From: Marisalimonas marina
GTDB lineage: Bacteria > Pseudomonadota > Alphaproteobacteria > Puniceispirillales > Marisalimonadaceae
Reading direction: 5' to 3'
Assembly: GCA_038131365.1 (NCBI GenBank)
Contig: JAYPPH010000002.1
Coordinates: 248,001-312,000 of the forward strand
DNA: 64,000 bases
Below, piece by piece: positions 21,608 to 30,536 of the stretch. Each line of letters starts with the position of its first letter. The stretch's first letter is position 1. Both the position numbers and the translations under genes were made by a program. A model generated the notes under the pieces. The model did not search any database and was not told the DNA's origin. It saw only the letters and a list, made by a program, of their open reading frames with translations.

Positions 21608-22384
21608 ATGAATATTATTAAACAGATTACTAAATACCCAATTAAGGGACTTTCAGGGCAAAATCTTGAAAGTGTTTTCTTAGAACAAAATCAAGTATTG
21701 CCTGGAGACCGAGAGTTTGCATTTGCAAGATCCAATGTCAAATTTAACCCTGAGGAACCTGTTTACCTGAAGAAATCAAATTTTCTTGCATTAGTTAAGG
21801 AAGAAAAACTAGCTAGGCTCAAAACAGAATTTAATTCCTCAACTCAACAGCTAAAAATCAAAATAGATGGAAAAAATGTTTTTAATGAAAACTTAGCTAA
21901 CGAAGAAAATATCAGAAAGGTAGAATGTTTTTTTCAAAACTTTTTAAATTTCAGTAAGGAAGAAAAACCAACTTTAGTTAGAGGCATAGAAGAAAAGACA
22001 AGTCTTCTGAAACATTCGTTTTCTGATTTGCCAGATAAAGCTATTTCAATTCTCAATTTAAAATCAATTCAAGATTTTGAAAGTAAGTTAGGAAGACAGA
22101 TTTCTCCATTGAGGTTTCGTGCTAATATTTTAATTAATGGAAATCAACCTTGGGAAGAATTTAATTGGATTGGAAAAAAAGTAGCTATAGGCACTAGTGT
22201 TTTAAAAATTTTTAAAAGAACTCAAAGATGTGCAGCGACTAACGTGAATCCTGAGAGTGCAGAAAGAGATATTAATTTACCTAACGAGATTAAAAATCAT
22301 TATGGTCACTTTGATCTGGGGGTATATGCGCAAGTCATTAAAAGTGGTTTAATTTCTATCAATGATAGATTAGAGACTATGTAA
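21608..22384 (+). CDS. MOSC domain protein (mARC/YcbX-like)
   Basis: 258 residues. The MOSC N-terminal beta-barrel (IIKQITKYPIKGLSGQ, about 1-90) precedes the MOSC domain (RFRANILING... about 175-258). The conserved Cys of RCAATNVNP (about residue 211) is the likely molybdenum-cofactor ligand. There is no C-terminal ferredoxin domain. Relatives reduce N-hydroxylated compounds. A molybdate-binding protein gene lies one kilobase downstream on the same strand. Confidence 0.85.
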   Translation: MNIIKQITKYPIKGLSGQNLESVFLEQNQVLPGDREFAFARSNVKFNPEEPVYLKKSNFLALVKEEKLARLKTEFNSSTQQLKIKIDGKNVFNENLANEENIRKVECFFQNFLNFSKEEKPTLVRGIEEKTSLLKHSFSDLPDKAISILNLKSIQDFESKLGRQISPLRFRANILINGNQPWEEFNWIGKKVAIGTSVLKIFKRTQRCAATNVNPESAERDINLPNEIKNHYGHFDLGVYAQVIKSGLISINDRLETM

Positions 22385-22433
22385 ACCTTATAAACTTTTC
22401 TATTTCTAAAGTATAAAAATATAAAATTTTAAA

Positions 22434-22688
22434 ATGAATAATTTACAGAAACAAAAAAATAAATTTGAACAAATGGGATTTATAAAATTTTGGTTATTTT
22501 CATCTATATTTTTAATTACTTTTCCTATTTCTTTAATTGTTTCAATAATTTTTTTAGGACCATATCAAACAAAGGAATTCATATTAGTATTGATTAAAGA
22601 TTATATTCAAACACTATTAATTATATTTATATCACTAATAGTAATAATGTATTTTTTATATAATTATATAATTTCATTTTTTAGTTAA
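22434..22688 (+). CDS. small two-helix membrane protein, unknown
   Basis: 84 residues with two strong hydrophobic segments (about 18-43 and 57-82) and a basic N-terminus. No family is recognised. It sits six bases before modA on the same strand, so co-transcription is likely; it could be a membrane helper for that system, but that is only positional. Confidence 0.5.
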   Translation: MNNLQKQKNKFEQMGFIKFWLFSSIFLITFPISLIVSIIFLGPYQTKEFILVLIKDYIQTLLIIFISLIVIMYFLYNYIISFFS

Positions 22689-22694
22689 TAAAAC

Positions 22695-23477
22695 ATGTTT
22701 ACTAATATATTTAAAATAAGGTGCAAATTATTTGCTGTTTCTATTCTTTTTTTCTTGCAAATGGGAACCCCATTAAAAATAATATTGGCGAGTGAATTAT
22801 ACATAGCCGTTGCTTCAAATTTTTTAACACCAATTAATAGTTTAAAACAAGAATTTGAAGTAGAACATAAAACTAAAATATTTATCTCAAGTGGCTCAAG
22901 TGGGAGTCTTTATTCTCAAATTATTAACGGTGCACCCTTAGATATTTTCTTGTCAGGTGATCAAGATTTACCTAAAAAACTTGAGTTCTCTGAAAAAGGC
23001 ATTAAAGGAACACGTTTTACTTATGCTACAGGAAAATTACTTATATTTTCTACTAATGAAAATCTATTTAAGAAAAACTTTCCACAAGTTTTATCATCAA
23101 ATCATATAAAGTATATTGGAATAGGTAATCCTGAATATGTTCCATATGGTAATGCTGCAAAACAAGTTTTAAAATCTCTAAACTTATTTGATGAATTATC
23201 ACCAAAACTAATTTTAAGCAAAAACGTTAATCAAGTATTTATTATGAGTTATTTTGGCAATTTAGATTTGGGTTTTGTATCGAAGTCTGATTTTATAATC
23301 AAAAATCAAAAGGGTAAAGTTTGGGACATTCCTCAAAAATTATACTCTCCAATTAAACAAGATGTAATACTGCTTAAAAATGGAAAATATAAAGAAAAAG
23401 CTAAAGAATTTTTGAGGTTCTTATCGTCGAAGAATACAAGAGAAAAGTTAAAAAAATTTGGTTATGTTATTGATTAG
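22695..23477 (+). CDS. modA: molybdate ABC transporter substrate-binding protein (ModA-like)
   Basis: 260 residues with a hydrophobic export signal (about 8-32), then the ModA pattern ELYIAVASNFLTPIN, ISSGSSGSLYSQI (oxyanion-binding Ser loop), GAPLDIFLSGDQDLPKKL and GIGNPEYVPYGNAA. ModA binds molybdate or tungstate in the periplasm and delivers it to ModBC. No permease or ATPase gene is adjacent. The MOSC protein upstream, a probable molybdenum-cofactor user, supports molybdate as ligand. The stop overlaps the convergent Sco gene. Confidence 0.85.
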   Translation: MFTNIFKIRCKLFAVSILFFLQMGTPLKIILASELYIAVASNFLTPINSLKQEFEVEHKTKIFISSGSSGSLYSQIINGAPLDIFLSGDQDLPKKLEFSEKGIKGTRFTYATGKLLIFSTNENLFKKNFPQVLSSNHIKYIGIGNPEYVPYGNAAKQVLKSLNLFDELSPKLILSKNVNQVFIMSYFGNLDLGFVSKSDFIIKNQKGKVWDIPQKLYSPIKQDVILLKNGKYKEKAKEFLRFLSSKNTREKLKKFGYVID

Positions 23478-24079
23478 TGCTTACTAAGGTTAATAATTTT
23501 TTGACTTATAGATTTTGGATTTTCACCCCAAGCAATCGTTCCTCTAAAGACACCATTTTGGTCTAGCATAAAGACCGTTGCTGTATGGTTAAAGGTATAA
23601 TCATTATCTGAAGTATTTACTCTTTCAAAAAAAACATTCCAATTATTAGCTAATTTTTTAATTTCTTTAATATCACCAGTCACTGCTATAACATCGCCTT
23701 TAAAATATTGAATATAGTCTTTTAAATATTCTTGAGTATCTCTTTGTGGATCTACAGTCACAAAAATTATATTTGTTGGTTTAATTTTATTTTTTAAATT
23801 ATCTACAACATTAGATAGTTCAGAAAGTGTTGTAGGACATATTTCAGGACAGTGTGTAAAACCAAAAAATAGTAGAGATGGTTTTTGATTTAAACTCTGT
23901 TGATTAAAAGCTTTTCCATTTTGATCTACCAATGTAATTTTACTAAGAATATTAGATATTTCCTTAGGAGAATTTTGGCGTGACAAGTGTTCAGCAAACA
24001 GAAAAGTTGCTACTAAAACGAAGATAAACCCTACTATAATAGCAATTAAAAGCAGTTTCTTTTTAGTTTGATGTAACAT
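23474..24079 (-). CDS. SCO1/SenC family copper chaperone
   Basis: 201 residues. An N-terminal membrane anchor (about 8-28) leads to a periplasmic thioredoxin-fold domain with the copper site CPEIC (CxxxC) and the distal His in NHTATVF. FFGFTHCPEICP, FVTVDPQRDT and DQNGVFRG are typical. It delivers copper to the CuA centre of cytochrome oxidase. A short membrane-protein ORF lies upstream on the same strand. Confidence 0.93.
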   Translation of the reverse strand: MLHQTKKKLLLIAIIVGFIFVLVATFLFAEHLSRQNSPKEISNILSKITLVDQNGKAFNQQSLNQKPSLLFFGFTHCPEICPTTLSELSNVVDNLKNKIKPTNIIFVTVDPQRDTQEYLKDYIQYFKGDVIAVTGDIKEIKKLANNWNVFFERVNTSDNDYTFNHTATVFMLDQNGVFRGTIAWGENPKSISQKIINLSKH

Positions 24080-24126
24080 AAAAATATAAGGTCCATCTGT
24101 AATAGTTTTTAAACTTCAAAATACAA

Positions 24127-24264
24127 CTATTTTATAAAAGTTATACAATAGGATAAAAATTGATTAATAAAATTACCTTCTCTTGCCATAAATGGAAGTA
24201 AAGAAGCAACTAAAATAAAAGCTAAACCCCAAAAATAAATTAAAATATTTGTTTGTTTTTTCAT
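24127..24264 (-). CDS. putative 45-residue membrane protein upstream of sco
   Basis: A short ORF read directly from the sequence (MKKQTNILIYFWG...LVASLLPFMAR...). A basic start is followed by one hydrophobic helix (about 7-26) and perhaps a second at the C-terminus. It is co-directional with the sco gene 47 bases downstream. Reality as a gene is uncertain: there is no clear ribosome-binding site, but it fills an otherwise empty 263-base gap. Confidence 0.35.
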   Translation of the reverse strand: MKKQTNILIYFWGLAFILVASLLPFMAREGNFINQFLSYCITFIK

Positions 24265-24342
24265 GATTAAAATTGGTTAATTGTCATTTAAATATATAAT
24301 AAAATATGTGAAGCTTAAATTTTTAATTAAAAGGGATCTATA

Positions 24343-24699
24343 ATGAGAGTTTTTTATATTTTTCTTTTCTTATGTTTTTTTAGTTTACCATCATATGGTC
24401 AAGAATATTCTTGTGTTGATAAAAAATATAGTCGTTTGTCAAAAATGTCTATCAAAGACGATGCTCTAACATTTATAAATGAAAGAGGAAAAGTGCAAGA
24501 ATATAAAATTATTGATAATTCTCAAAAAACTCTAATGGCAATTAAAAAAGACCCTGGTGAAAATGATCCTATTCTTAATTATATCTTTATAATTAAAGAT
24601 AATACATTAGCATTTAATTCTATTTTCAGGTCAGTTAAAAGTAGTTATAATGAAATTTATAGTAACGAAATAGTCCTAAAATGCATTGGAAATAAATAG
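24343..24699 (+). CDS. small secreted protein, unknown
   Basis: 118 residues. A clear signal peptide (MRVFYIFLFLCFFSLPSYGQ) suggests export to the periplasm. AAGGGA eight bases before the ATG is a good ribosome-binding site. The mature part is a small predicted beta-rich domain with two Cys (CVDKKYS near the start, LKCIGN at the end) that could pair. No family recognised. Confidence 0.6.
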   Translation: MRVFYIFLFLCFFSLPSYGQEYSCVDKKYSRLSKMSIKDDALTFINERGKVQEYKIIDNSQKTLMAIKKDPGENDPILNYIFIIKDNTLAFNSIFRSVKSSYNEIYSNEIVLKCIGNK

Positions 24700-24760
24700 G
24701 AAAATTCTCAAATACTTATCTAAGTAGAATTAATTAAAAAATATATTAGTAGGAATTTAT

Positions 24761-25087
24761 TTGAAGCAGTCAATAAAAATTAAAGAAGACTCTTTTTTTA
24801 AAGGCACTTATTCCGGCTCTGGTGATATGGAATTGCATGGGAGTTTTGAGGGTGTTCTGAATGTTACAAATTTATATATTAAAAAGTCGGGCATTCTTGT
24901 TGGCCATGTTTCAGCACAAAGTATTGTGGTTGAGGGTGAAATGAATGCAGATATTCAAGCAGAAAACTTGCATTTGAAATCAACTGGCGTAGTTGATGGC
25001 GACGTTATGTACCGTAATATCATTATTGACTCAGGTGGATTATTGAAGTCTCAAATGGTTCAAAACATGTCAAAATTAGAAAAATAA
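24761..25087 (+). CDS. bactofilin family protein
   Basis: 108 residues of repeating short beta strands with regularly spaced glycines (GTYSGSGDMELHGSFEG, KKSGILVGHV, VEGEMNADIQAENL, KSTGVVDGDV), the beta-helix of bactofilins. These self-assemble into cytoskeletal filaments that organise cell-wall enzymes. The start is TTG at 24761 with AGGA six bases upstream. Flanking Pro-rich tails common in the family are short here. Confidence 0.85.
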   Translation: MKQSIKIKEDSFFKGTYSGSGDMELHGSFEGVLNVTNLYIKKSGILVGHVSAQSIVVEGEMNADIQAENLHLKSTGVVDGDVMYRNIIIDSGGLLKSQMVQNMSKLEK

Positions 25088-25111
25088 CTTTACAATAAAA
25101 GAGATATCATT

Positions 25112-25462
25112 GTGATTGAAGCATTAAATAAAGAAGAGGTATCTATTAGTGATTTTACAAAACTGAATATTGTCTTGGGTACGATCCTAGATGCCAGACC
25201 TAATGTAAAAGCAAAAAACCCTGCTTATATTTTAAAAATAGATTTTGGTGATCAAGTAGGTATTAAATCCACTTCTGCTCAAGTTACTAATTATTCTATT
25301 AATGAATTAATTGGAAGACAAGTAATTGCTGTTTGCAACTTGCCCTCAAAAAAAGTTGCAGGATTTACTTCTGAAGTTTTAGTCTTGGGCGCTATATCAG
25401 GAAAAGATGTCCACTTGTTACGAACAGATATAAACCTTCAAAATGGAACGTTAATTGGTTAA
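25112..25462 (+). CDS. tRNA-binding domain protein (CsaA-like)
   Basis: 116 residues of a single OB-fold EMAP/CsaA domain: DFTKLNIVLGTILDA, YILKIDFGDQVGIKSTSAQVT, GRQVIAVCNLPSKKVAGF and SEVLVLGA. Stand-alone forms bind tRNA and have been proposed as export chaperones. The start is GTG at 25112 with a weak GAGAT upstream. The last bases overlap the following DapA-family gene, pointing to co-translation. Confidence 0.88.
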   Translation: MIEALNKEEVSISDFTKLNIVLGTILDARPNVKAKNPAYILKIDFGDQVGIKSTSAQVTNYSINELIGRQVIAVCNLPSKKVAGFTSEVLVLGAISGKDVHLLRTDINLQNGTLIG

Positions 25463-26378
25463 AGAACCTGAATTCATCACCAGTATGAGAGGAATAATTC
25501 CTAGTCTTCATACACCATTTTCTAAAGATAATAAAATTGATTTATACAGTTTAAAAAAATTAATTGATCATACTATTTCTAGTGGGTGTGCAGGAATGTT
25601 GGTGGGTGCTGTTGCTGGAGAAAATGCAAGTTTATCTTTTGATGAAAAGACACTCATAATAAATGAGACTATAAGTTATAATCAAAATAGAATACCTACA
25701 ATTGTAAGTTGTAGCGCTAAAGAACAAAAAGATAGAGTTGCTCTATCAATTTTAGCTAAAGAGGCAGGAGCTGAATGGATTTTATGCCAAGCTCCCGATA
25801 ATATGTTTGGAAAGCAACTTTTAGAGTGTTTTCAAGAAATTGCCGACGTTGGCCCCAAATATCTAATGATCCAAGATTTATCCTGGAGTGATAATGGGAT
25901 GAAAGATGAAGATATTTTAATGTTACATAATCAAATTAAAAAATTTAAGGGTCTAAAAATAGAAGTCTTAAACTCTGGTCCAAAATACACAAGAATTTTA
26001 GAAGCTACAAATAACCAAATACATCTTAGTGGCGGCTGGGCAATTATGGGAATGATAGAGGCTCTTCATAGAGGGGTGCATGCATTTATTCCATCTACGA
26101 TGGAAATTTTATATAATAAAATTTACAAGCTTTTCATTGAAAGGAAATTTGAAAAAGCAAGAAACCTTTTTTATGAAATGCTTCCAGCTCTATCATTTGC
26201 TCACCAACATATTGATATTTCAATCAAATTTTATAAAACTTTAAGGGTACGAGAGGGAATCTTTGATTCTAATTTTTGTAGGTTACCAATAAAAGATTTT
26301 GATCAAATTCAAAATGATGAAGCAAAAATACATTTAGACAAAATTATTAAATTGCAGAATAATTTATCAAATAATTAA
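25455..26378 (+). CDS. DapA/N-acetylneuraminate lyase family aldolase
   Basis: 307 residues of the dihydrodipicolinate synthase TIM-barrel family. MRGIIPSLHTPF opens the barrel and the Schiff-base Lys is probably K168 (KGLKIEV). The Tyr usually found near residue 133 appears replaced (YLMIQDLSW), so this is unlikely to be the lysine-pathway enzyme; a lyase or dehydratase for a keto acid is more likely. The start may be TTG at 25455 (GGAA upstream, overlapping csaA) or ATG at 25485. A strong hairpin terminator follows. Confidence 0.82.
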   Translation: MVKEPEFITSMRGIIPSLHTPFSKDNKIDLYSLKKLIDHTISSGCAGMLVGAVAGENASLSFDEKTLIINETISYNQNRIPTIVSCSAKEQKDRVALSILAKEAGAEWILCQAPDNMFGKQLLECFQEIADVGPKYLMIQDLSWSDNGMKDEDILMLHNQIKKFKGLKIEVLNSGPKYTRILEATNNQIHLSGGWAIMGMIEALHRGVHAFIPSTMEILYNKIYKLFIERKFEKARNLFYEMLPALSFAHQHIDISIKFYKTLRVREGIFDSNFCRLPIKDFDQIQNDEAKIHLDKIIKLQNNLSNN

Positions 26379-26440
26379 ACATTTTCTCTCAAAGACGTAA
26401 CTATAAACACAAAGTAATTTACAAAAATTCCCCAATTTAT

Positions 26441-26467
26441 ATAGAGGCCTATGGCCTCTATTTTTTA
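26441..26467 (+). terminator. rho-independent terminator
   Basis: A perfect nine-pair stem ATAGAGGCC (26441-26449) / GGCCTCTAT (26453-26461) with a TAT loop, followed by a T run. It ends the bactofilin-csaA-aldolase group. Confidence 0.85.
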
Positions 26468-26531
26468 TTGTTTGTTAGTTTTTGCATAAGATATATAATA
26501 CTGTTTCCCTACTACATCAGAGTTTTATTAA

Positions 26532-27404
26532 ATGCAAAATAATGTCCTTTTAGGAATAGGTCTAATGGTGGTAACGACTTTTATGTTTTCGACCATGGAT
26601 GGAGTTTCAAGATATCTCGCAGAAAATAATAATGTATTCACCATTGTTACAATGAGATATTGGTTTGTTGCCATTATCATGGCAATTTCATGCTTGTTAG
26701 TAAAAGATAGCTTTAAAAAGTTATTGTATACTAAACAGCCTTTTACTCAATTTTCAAGAGGACTTATATTATCATTAAATAATTGTTTAGTAGTTTATAC
26801 ATTCACACTATTAGGACTAGTTGAAACACATGCAATTATAGCATGCTATCCTCTGATAGTAGCAGGTTTGTCTGTTCCATTTTTGGGTGAGAAATTTGGT
26901 TGGCGAAGATGGACGGCTATTTTTGTGGGTTTTTTAGGTGTAATTATAATTTTGAGACCAACAACTAACGTAATTTCAGAAGGAGCTATATATGCTCTAA
27001 TTGGTGCTATAATGTTTGCTGTATACTTAATTCTCACTCGTTATGTATCTAGGCTTGATACTGCTATTACAAGTTTTTTTTGGACAGGGATAGGCGGATC
27101 TGTCACGATGACTATTATTAGTTTTTTTATTTGGGAAGATATATTAAGAGAAGATCTTCTTTGGCTACTAATAATGTGTCTTTTAAGTGCGAGTTCTCAT
27201 TTCATGATGGTCAAAACTTTACAGGTGGCGGAAGCTTCGGTTATCCAGCCATTTTCATACTTACAATTAGTTTTTGGGTCTATAATTGGCGTAACAATTT
27301 TTTCAGAAAGTATTGATTTAATGATAGTCTTTGGTGCTATTATTGTTATAGGTGCTGGCCTTTTTACAGCCTGGCGAGAGTATGTAAAAAAACAAATAAG
27401 TTAA
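26532..27404 (+). CDS. EamA/DMT superfamily transporter
   Basis: 290 residues with ten hydrophobic helices in two EamA halves. The second half repeats the first (AIYALIGAIMFAVYLILTR ... VIQPFSYLQLVFGSIIG). These proteins export amino acids or metabolites across the inner membrane; substrate unknown. Length is typical for the family. It stands between a terminator and a zinc alcohol dehydrogenase on the same strand. Confidence 0.88.
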   Translation: MQNNVLLGIGLMVVTTFMFSTMDGVSRYLAENNNVFTIVTMRYWFVAIIMAISCLLVKDSFKKLLYTKQPFTQFSRGLILSLNNCLVVYTFTLLGLVETHAIIACYPLIVAGLSVPFLGEKFGWRRWTAIFVGFLGVIIILRPTTNVISEGAIYALIGAIMFAVYLILTRYVSRLDTAITSFFWTGIGGSVTMTIISFFIWEDILREDLLWLLIMCLLSASSHFMMVKTLQVAEASVIQPFSYLQLVFGSIIGVTIFSESIDLMIVFGAIIVIGAGLFTAWREYVKKQIS

Positions 27405-27467
27405 TAGTCAAACAGATTTGACAAACAAGAAGTAAAATGGGTTTATTAAATTTTGTGAGGTTTAATT

Positions 27468-28607
27468 ATGTCAAAAGAATTTTTAGGAAAAACTTCAAGT
27501 AAGTATCCTATCCCTAAAACTATGAAAGCTTGGGTTTTAGGTGATCCTAATGAGATATCTTTAATAGATAAACCAGTAGAGATGCCTGGAAAAGCCGAGG
27601 TTCTAGTTAAAATTGACGCTGTAGCCATTTGTGCGACGGATCTTGATGTAATTAGCCATGGCCCACCAGCTTTAATTGAGGGAGGCTTGCCGTTTAATAA
27701 AAATTTTACTCCAGGTCATGAGTATATGGGCACTGTTGTTGCCTTGGGGCCTTCAGTGGATGAGTTTGAAATTGGTGATAGGGTGACTGTAGAAATTCAT
27801 TCTGGATGTGGACAATGTAAAAGATGTCGTATGGGCATGTATACATCTTGTCACAATTATGGACTTAATTATGGAAACGTTAACAAAGGACATAGAGCAA
27901 ACGGATTTACAACCGATGGTGGTTTTAAGCAATTTGCTGTTAACAATATAAACACCTTGATTAAAGTTCCAGATGATATGACTGACGAAGAAGCTACTCT
28001 AGTTGTAACTGCAGGAACAACTATGTACGGGCTAACAGAATTGGGTGGGTTGATAGCTGGTGAAAGTTTAGTAGTTATAGGACCGGGCCCTATAGGATTG
28101 TTAGGTGTTGCTGTCGCAAAAGCATTAGGTGCTGGTCCTGTTATACTAATTGGTACTAGAGATAGTCGTCTGGAAATAGGTAAAAAACTCGGAGCAGACC
28201 ACACTTTAAATGTAAAATCAGAGAAAAATATTGTAGAGGCAGTTAAATCAATTGTCGGCAAAAAGGGAGTTGACTATGTGGTTGAATGTGCAGGAACAGA
28301 GCAAGCGCTCAATGACGCAATTATGATGACCAATAGGGGAGGTAAAATTTGTCTAGCAGCTTTCCCTCATGAGTCAGTTAAAGTTAATATTCCTCATATG
28401 GTAATAAATAATATTTATATGTTTGGGATTAGGGGAGAAGGGAAAAGTGCAACTCATAGAGCTATGGAGTTTATGAAACAAAAAAGGTTTAATGCAAAAC
28501 TTGTCCATACTCATACATTTGATCTTAAAGATCTTCCAACAGCCCTAAAATATGCTAGAGAAAGAATTGATGACGCTATTAAAATTGTAATTAGGCCTTG
28601 GAGTTAA
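27468..28607 (+). CDS. zinc-dependent medium-chain alcohol dehydrogenase
   Basis: 379 residues. The catalytic zinc site is C55, H84 and E85 (ICATD, PGHEYMG); the structural zinc site is C114, C117, C120 and C128 (GCGQCKRCRMGMYTSC). The NAD(P) motif GPGPIGLLG (about 201-209) follows. It oxidises an alcohol or polyol, related to threonine and sorbitol dehydrogenases, but substrate is not evident. The 20-residue N-terminal extension before the core is slightly long. Confidence 0.9.
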   Translation: MSKEFLGKTSSKYPIPKTMKAWVLGDPNEISLIDKPVEMPGKAEVLVKIDAVAICATDLDVISHGPPALIEGGLPFNKNFTPGHEYMGTVVALGPSVDEFEIGDRVTVEIHSGCGQCKRCRMGMYTSCHNYGLNYGNVNKGHRANGFTTDGGFKQFAVNNINTLIKVPDDMTDEEATLVVTAGTTMYGLTELGGLIAGESLVVIGPGPIGLLGVAVAKALGAGPVILIGTRDSRLEIGKKLGADHTLNVKSEKNIVEAVKSIVGKKGVDYVVECAGTEQALNDAIMMTNRGGKICLAAFPHESVKVNIPHMVINNIYMFGIRGEGKSATHRAMEFMKQKRFNAKLVHTHTFDLKDLPTALKYARERIDDAIKIVIRPWS

Positions 28608-28661
28608 ATTTTTAATAACTCTAAATTTTTTAGAAGATTGGATAAGGCTTTTTTCTATTAC

Positions 28662-29207
28662 TTAATTGGTTTTTACAACTTTACCTATGAAAGGAAGATG
28701 CCTATTGTCTTGAGCATAGTCAATTCCGTAGCCAACTACAAATTCATCAGGTATGTCGAAACCAACCCATTTGCCCTCAACATCTGTTTCTCTTCGAGAA
28801 TACTTATTTAATAAACAACATATTTCTAAACTTTTAGGTTTGCGGTTCTTAAGCAACTTTACAACTTGACTAAGTGTATGCCCTGTATCAATGATATCCT
28901 CAACCAATAATACGTCGAAATCTTTTATATCAGTGTTAAGATCATTAAGTATTCGAATATTTTGTGAGGATTCCATAGAGTTGCCATAACTGGAGGCTGT
29001 AATAAAATCTACTTCAACAGGAATTTTTAATTCACGTACTAAGTCTGCAATGAATATGAATGAGCCTCTTAAAAGCCCTACAACTAATAACTTATTTGTT
29101 TGACTATAAAAGTTATTTATTTCATTTCCAAGTTCAGTAATACGTTTTTTAATTTCATCTTCTGAAATTAAACTCTCTACTTTATAGGAAAAATTAATTT
29201 TGCTCAT
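28662..29207 (-). CDS. hpt: hypoxanthine phosphoribosyltransferase
   Basis: 181 residues from ATG at 29207, preferred to an in-frame upstream start at 29246 because it restores the usual length. The PRPP loop LLVEDIIDTGHTL and the preceding hydrophobic strand are intact, and VGYGIDYAQDNRHLPFIG matches the C-terminal hood. It salvages hypoxanthine/guanine to IMP/GMP. Confidence 0.92.
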   Translation of the reverse strand: MSKINFSYKVESLISEDEIKKRITELGNEINNFYSQTNKLLVVGLLRGSFIFIADLVRELKIPVEVDFITASSYGNSMESSQNIRILNDLNTDIKDFDVLLVEDIIDTGHTLSQVVKLLKNRKPKSLEICCLLNKYSRRETDVEGKWVGFDIPDEFVVGYGIDYAQDNRHLPFIGKVVKTN

Positions 29208-29312
29208 TTTTATATCCAGATAATTCTTATGTTTAATCAATAACAAATTATGTTATGAATTAATTTAAAGAACAAAGTTATAAAATTCATCATTTATTTT
29301 TAGGAGATAGAC

Positions 29313-29699
29313 TTGTTAGTTTTAATAACTGCAGCGATATTGAGTTTTATGATATTTTTTCCATTGGTCGTTGCTACTTCAATTTTTAATGTTTTAAGTG
29401 AAAAGCAAGCATCAACATTTCTAAGAACTTTTTTCCCGAAATATTATTTATATGGATTTTGTTTGAGTATTTTGGGGCTTATTACTTCAATGCTGAAAGA
29501 TGAAATGGTTTCTATAATTTTTTTCATTTTTATGAGTACTACTTTTGTTTTTTTAAGGCAAATTCTAACGCCAATGATCAATAAAGCAAAAGATGAAATT
29601 AAAGAAACTAAATTTAATAAATTACATAAACTTTCTGTTTTAATAAATTTTTTCCAAATTGTTTCGTGTATTATTCTCTTATTAATTTACTTAAAATAA
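29313..29699 (+). CDS. DUF4149 membrane protein
   Basis: 128 residues with four hydrophobic helices. The first, AAILSFMIFFPLVVATSIFNVL, with STFLRTFFPKYYLYG, matches the DUF4149 (TMEM205-like) family. The start is TTG at 29313, with AGGAG six bases upstream. Function unknown. It stands alone between hpt and pcaH. Confidence 0.75.
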   Translation: MLVLITAAILSFMIFFPLVVATSIFNVLSEKQASTFLRTFFPKYYLYGFCLSILGLITSMLKDEMVSIIFFIFMSTTFVFLRQILTPMINKAKDEIKETKFNKLHKLSVLINFFQIVSCIILLLIYLK

Positions 29700-29809
29700 A
29701 TCTTGTAGTTCCTCCTCTAGAAAATTCTATTGTATTTGATATTGTTTTAGCTGAATATTTAGATTATTGATCTTTTAGAACTAAAAAAATTATTTATTTT
29801 GTTACTCAT

Positions 29810-30535
29810 ATGAAAACTAAATCATTACTAAAAAGAAATTATAATCATCAGCCTCTTGTTGATTATCCTGATTACAAATCGAGTTTATTGAGAGCACCCA
29901 AACAAGAAAAAATATTTTTCCCTTCAACCTCTTCAGAAATTTCTGGTCCAGTTTTTAATAGAGATATTATTGGGAAAAATGATAATGATTTGACCGTAAA
30001 TTTTTCAAAAAATAATAAAAGTCCAATAGGCCATAAAATACTCGTTTATGGAACTTTAAAAGATCAATATTCAAATCCAATTGAAGGAGCGCTTATAGAA
30101 ATATGGCAAGCTAATGCTGCTGGAAAGTATCTTCATCCAAATGATAAGACTTTGACACCTATAGATCCCAACTTTGCTGGTTGTGGTAGGTGTATAACCC
30201 AATCAGACGGGACGTACGATTTTTTTACAATCCAGCCAGGTCCATATCCCTATCCCAACCGTGGTGTTGAGTGGAGACCAATGCATATCCATTTCTCAGT
30301 TTTTGGGAAAAGCTTTGGACAAAGACTTATTACACAAATGTATTTTGAGGGTGATCCACTAATAAAACTATGCCCTATGGTAAATTCTATACCTGATCAA
30401 AAAGGAATAAATGGATTAATTGGAAAGCTAGACACATCAAAAGCTAGTAGCCAAAATATACTTGCTTACAAATTTGATATAATTTTAAGGGGCTCAAACC
30501 AAACATATTTTGAAAATCGTAAAGAAGGGCTTTAG
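29810..30535 (+). CDS. pcaH: protocatechuate 3,4-dioxygenase beta subunit
   Basis: 241 residues aligning along their length with bacterial PcaH. All four iron ligands are present: Y107 (GKYLHP), Y146 (PGPYPYP), H159 and H161 (MHIHF); the active-site Arg of WRP is R156. The enzyme splits the ring of protocatechuate to 3-carboxymuconate using Fe(III). It precedes pcaG. Other beta-ketoadipate genes are not adjacent; a PcaB-like lyase lies at 46161. Confidence 0.93.
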   Translation: MKTKSLLKRNYNHQPLVDYPDYKSSLLRAPKQEKIFFPSTSSEISGPVFNRDIIGKNDNDLTVNFSKNNKSPIGHKILVYGTLKDQYSNPIEGALIEIWQANAAGKYLHPNDKTLTPIDPNFAGCGRCITQSDGTYDFFTIQPGPYPYPNRGVEWRPMHIHFSVFGKSFGQRLITQMYFEGDPLIKLCPMVNSIPDQKGINGLIGKLDTSKASSQNILAYKFDIILRGSNQTYFENRKEGL

Positions 30536-30536
30536 G

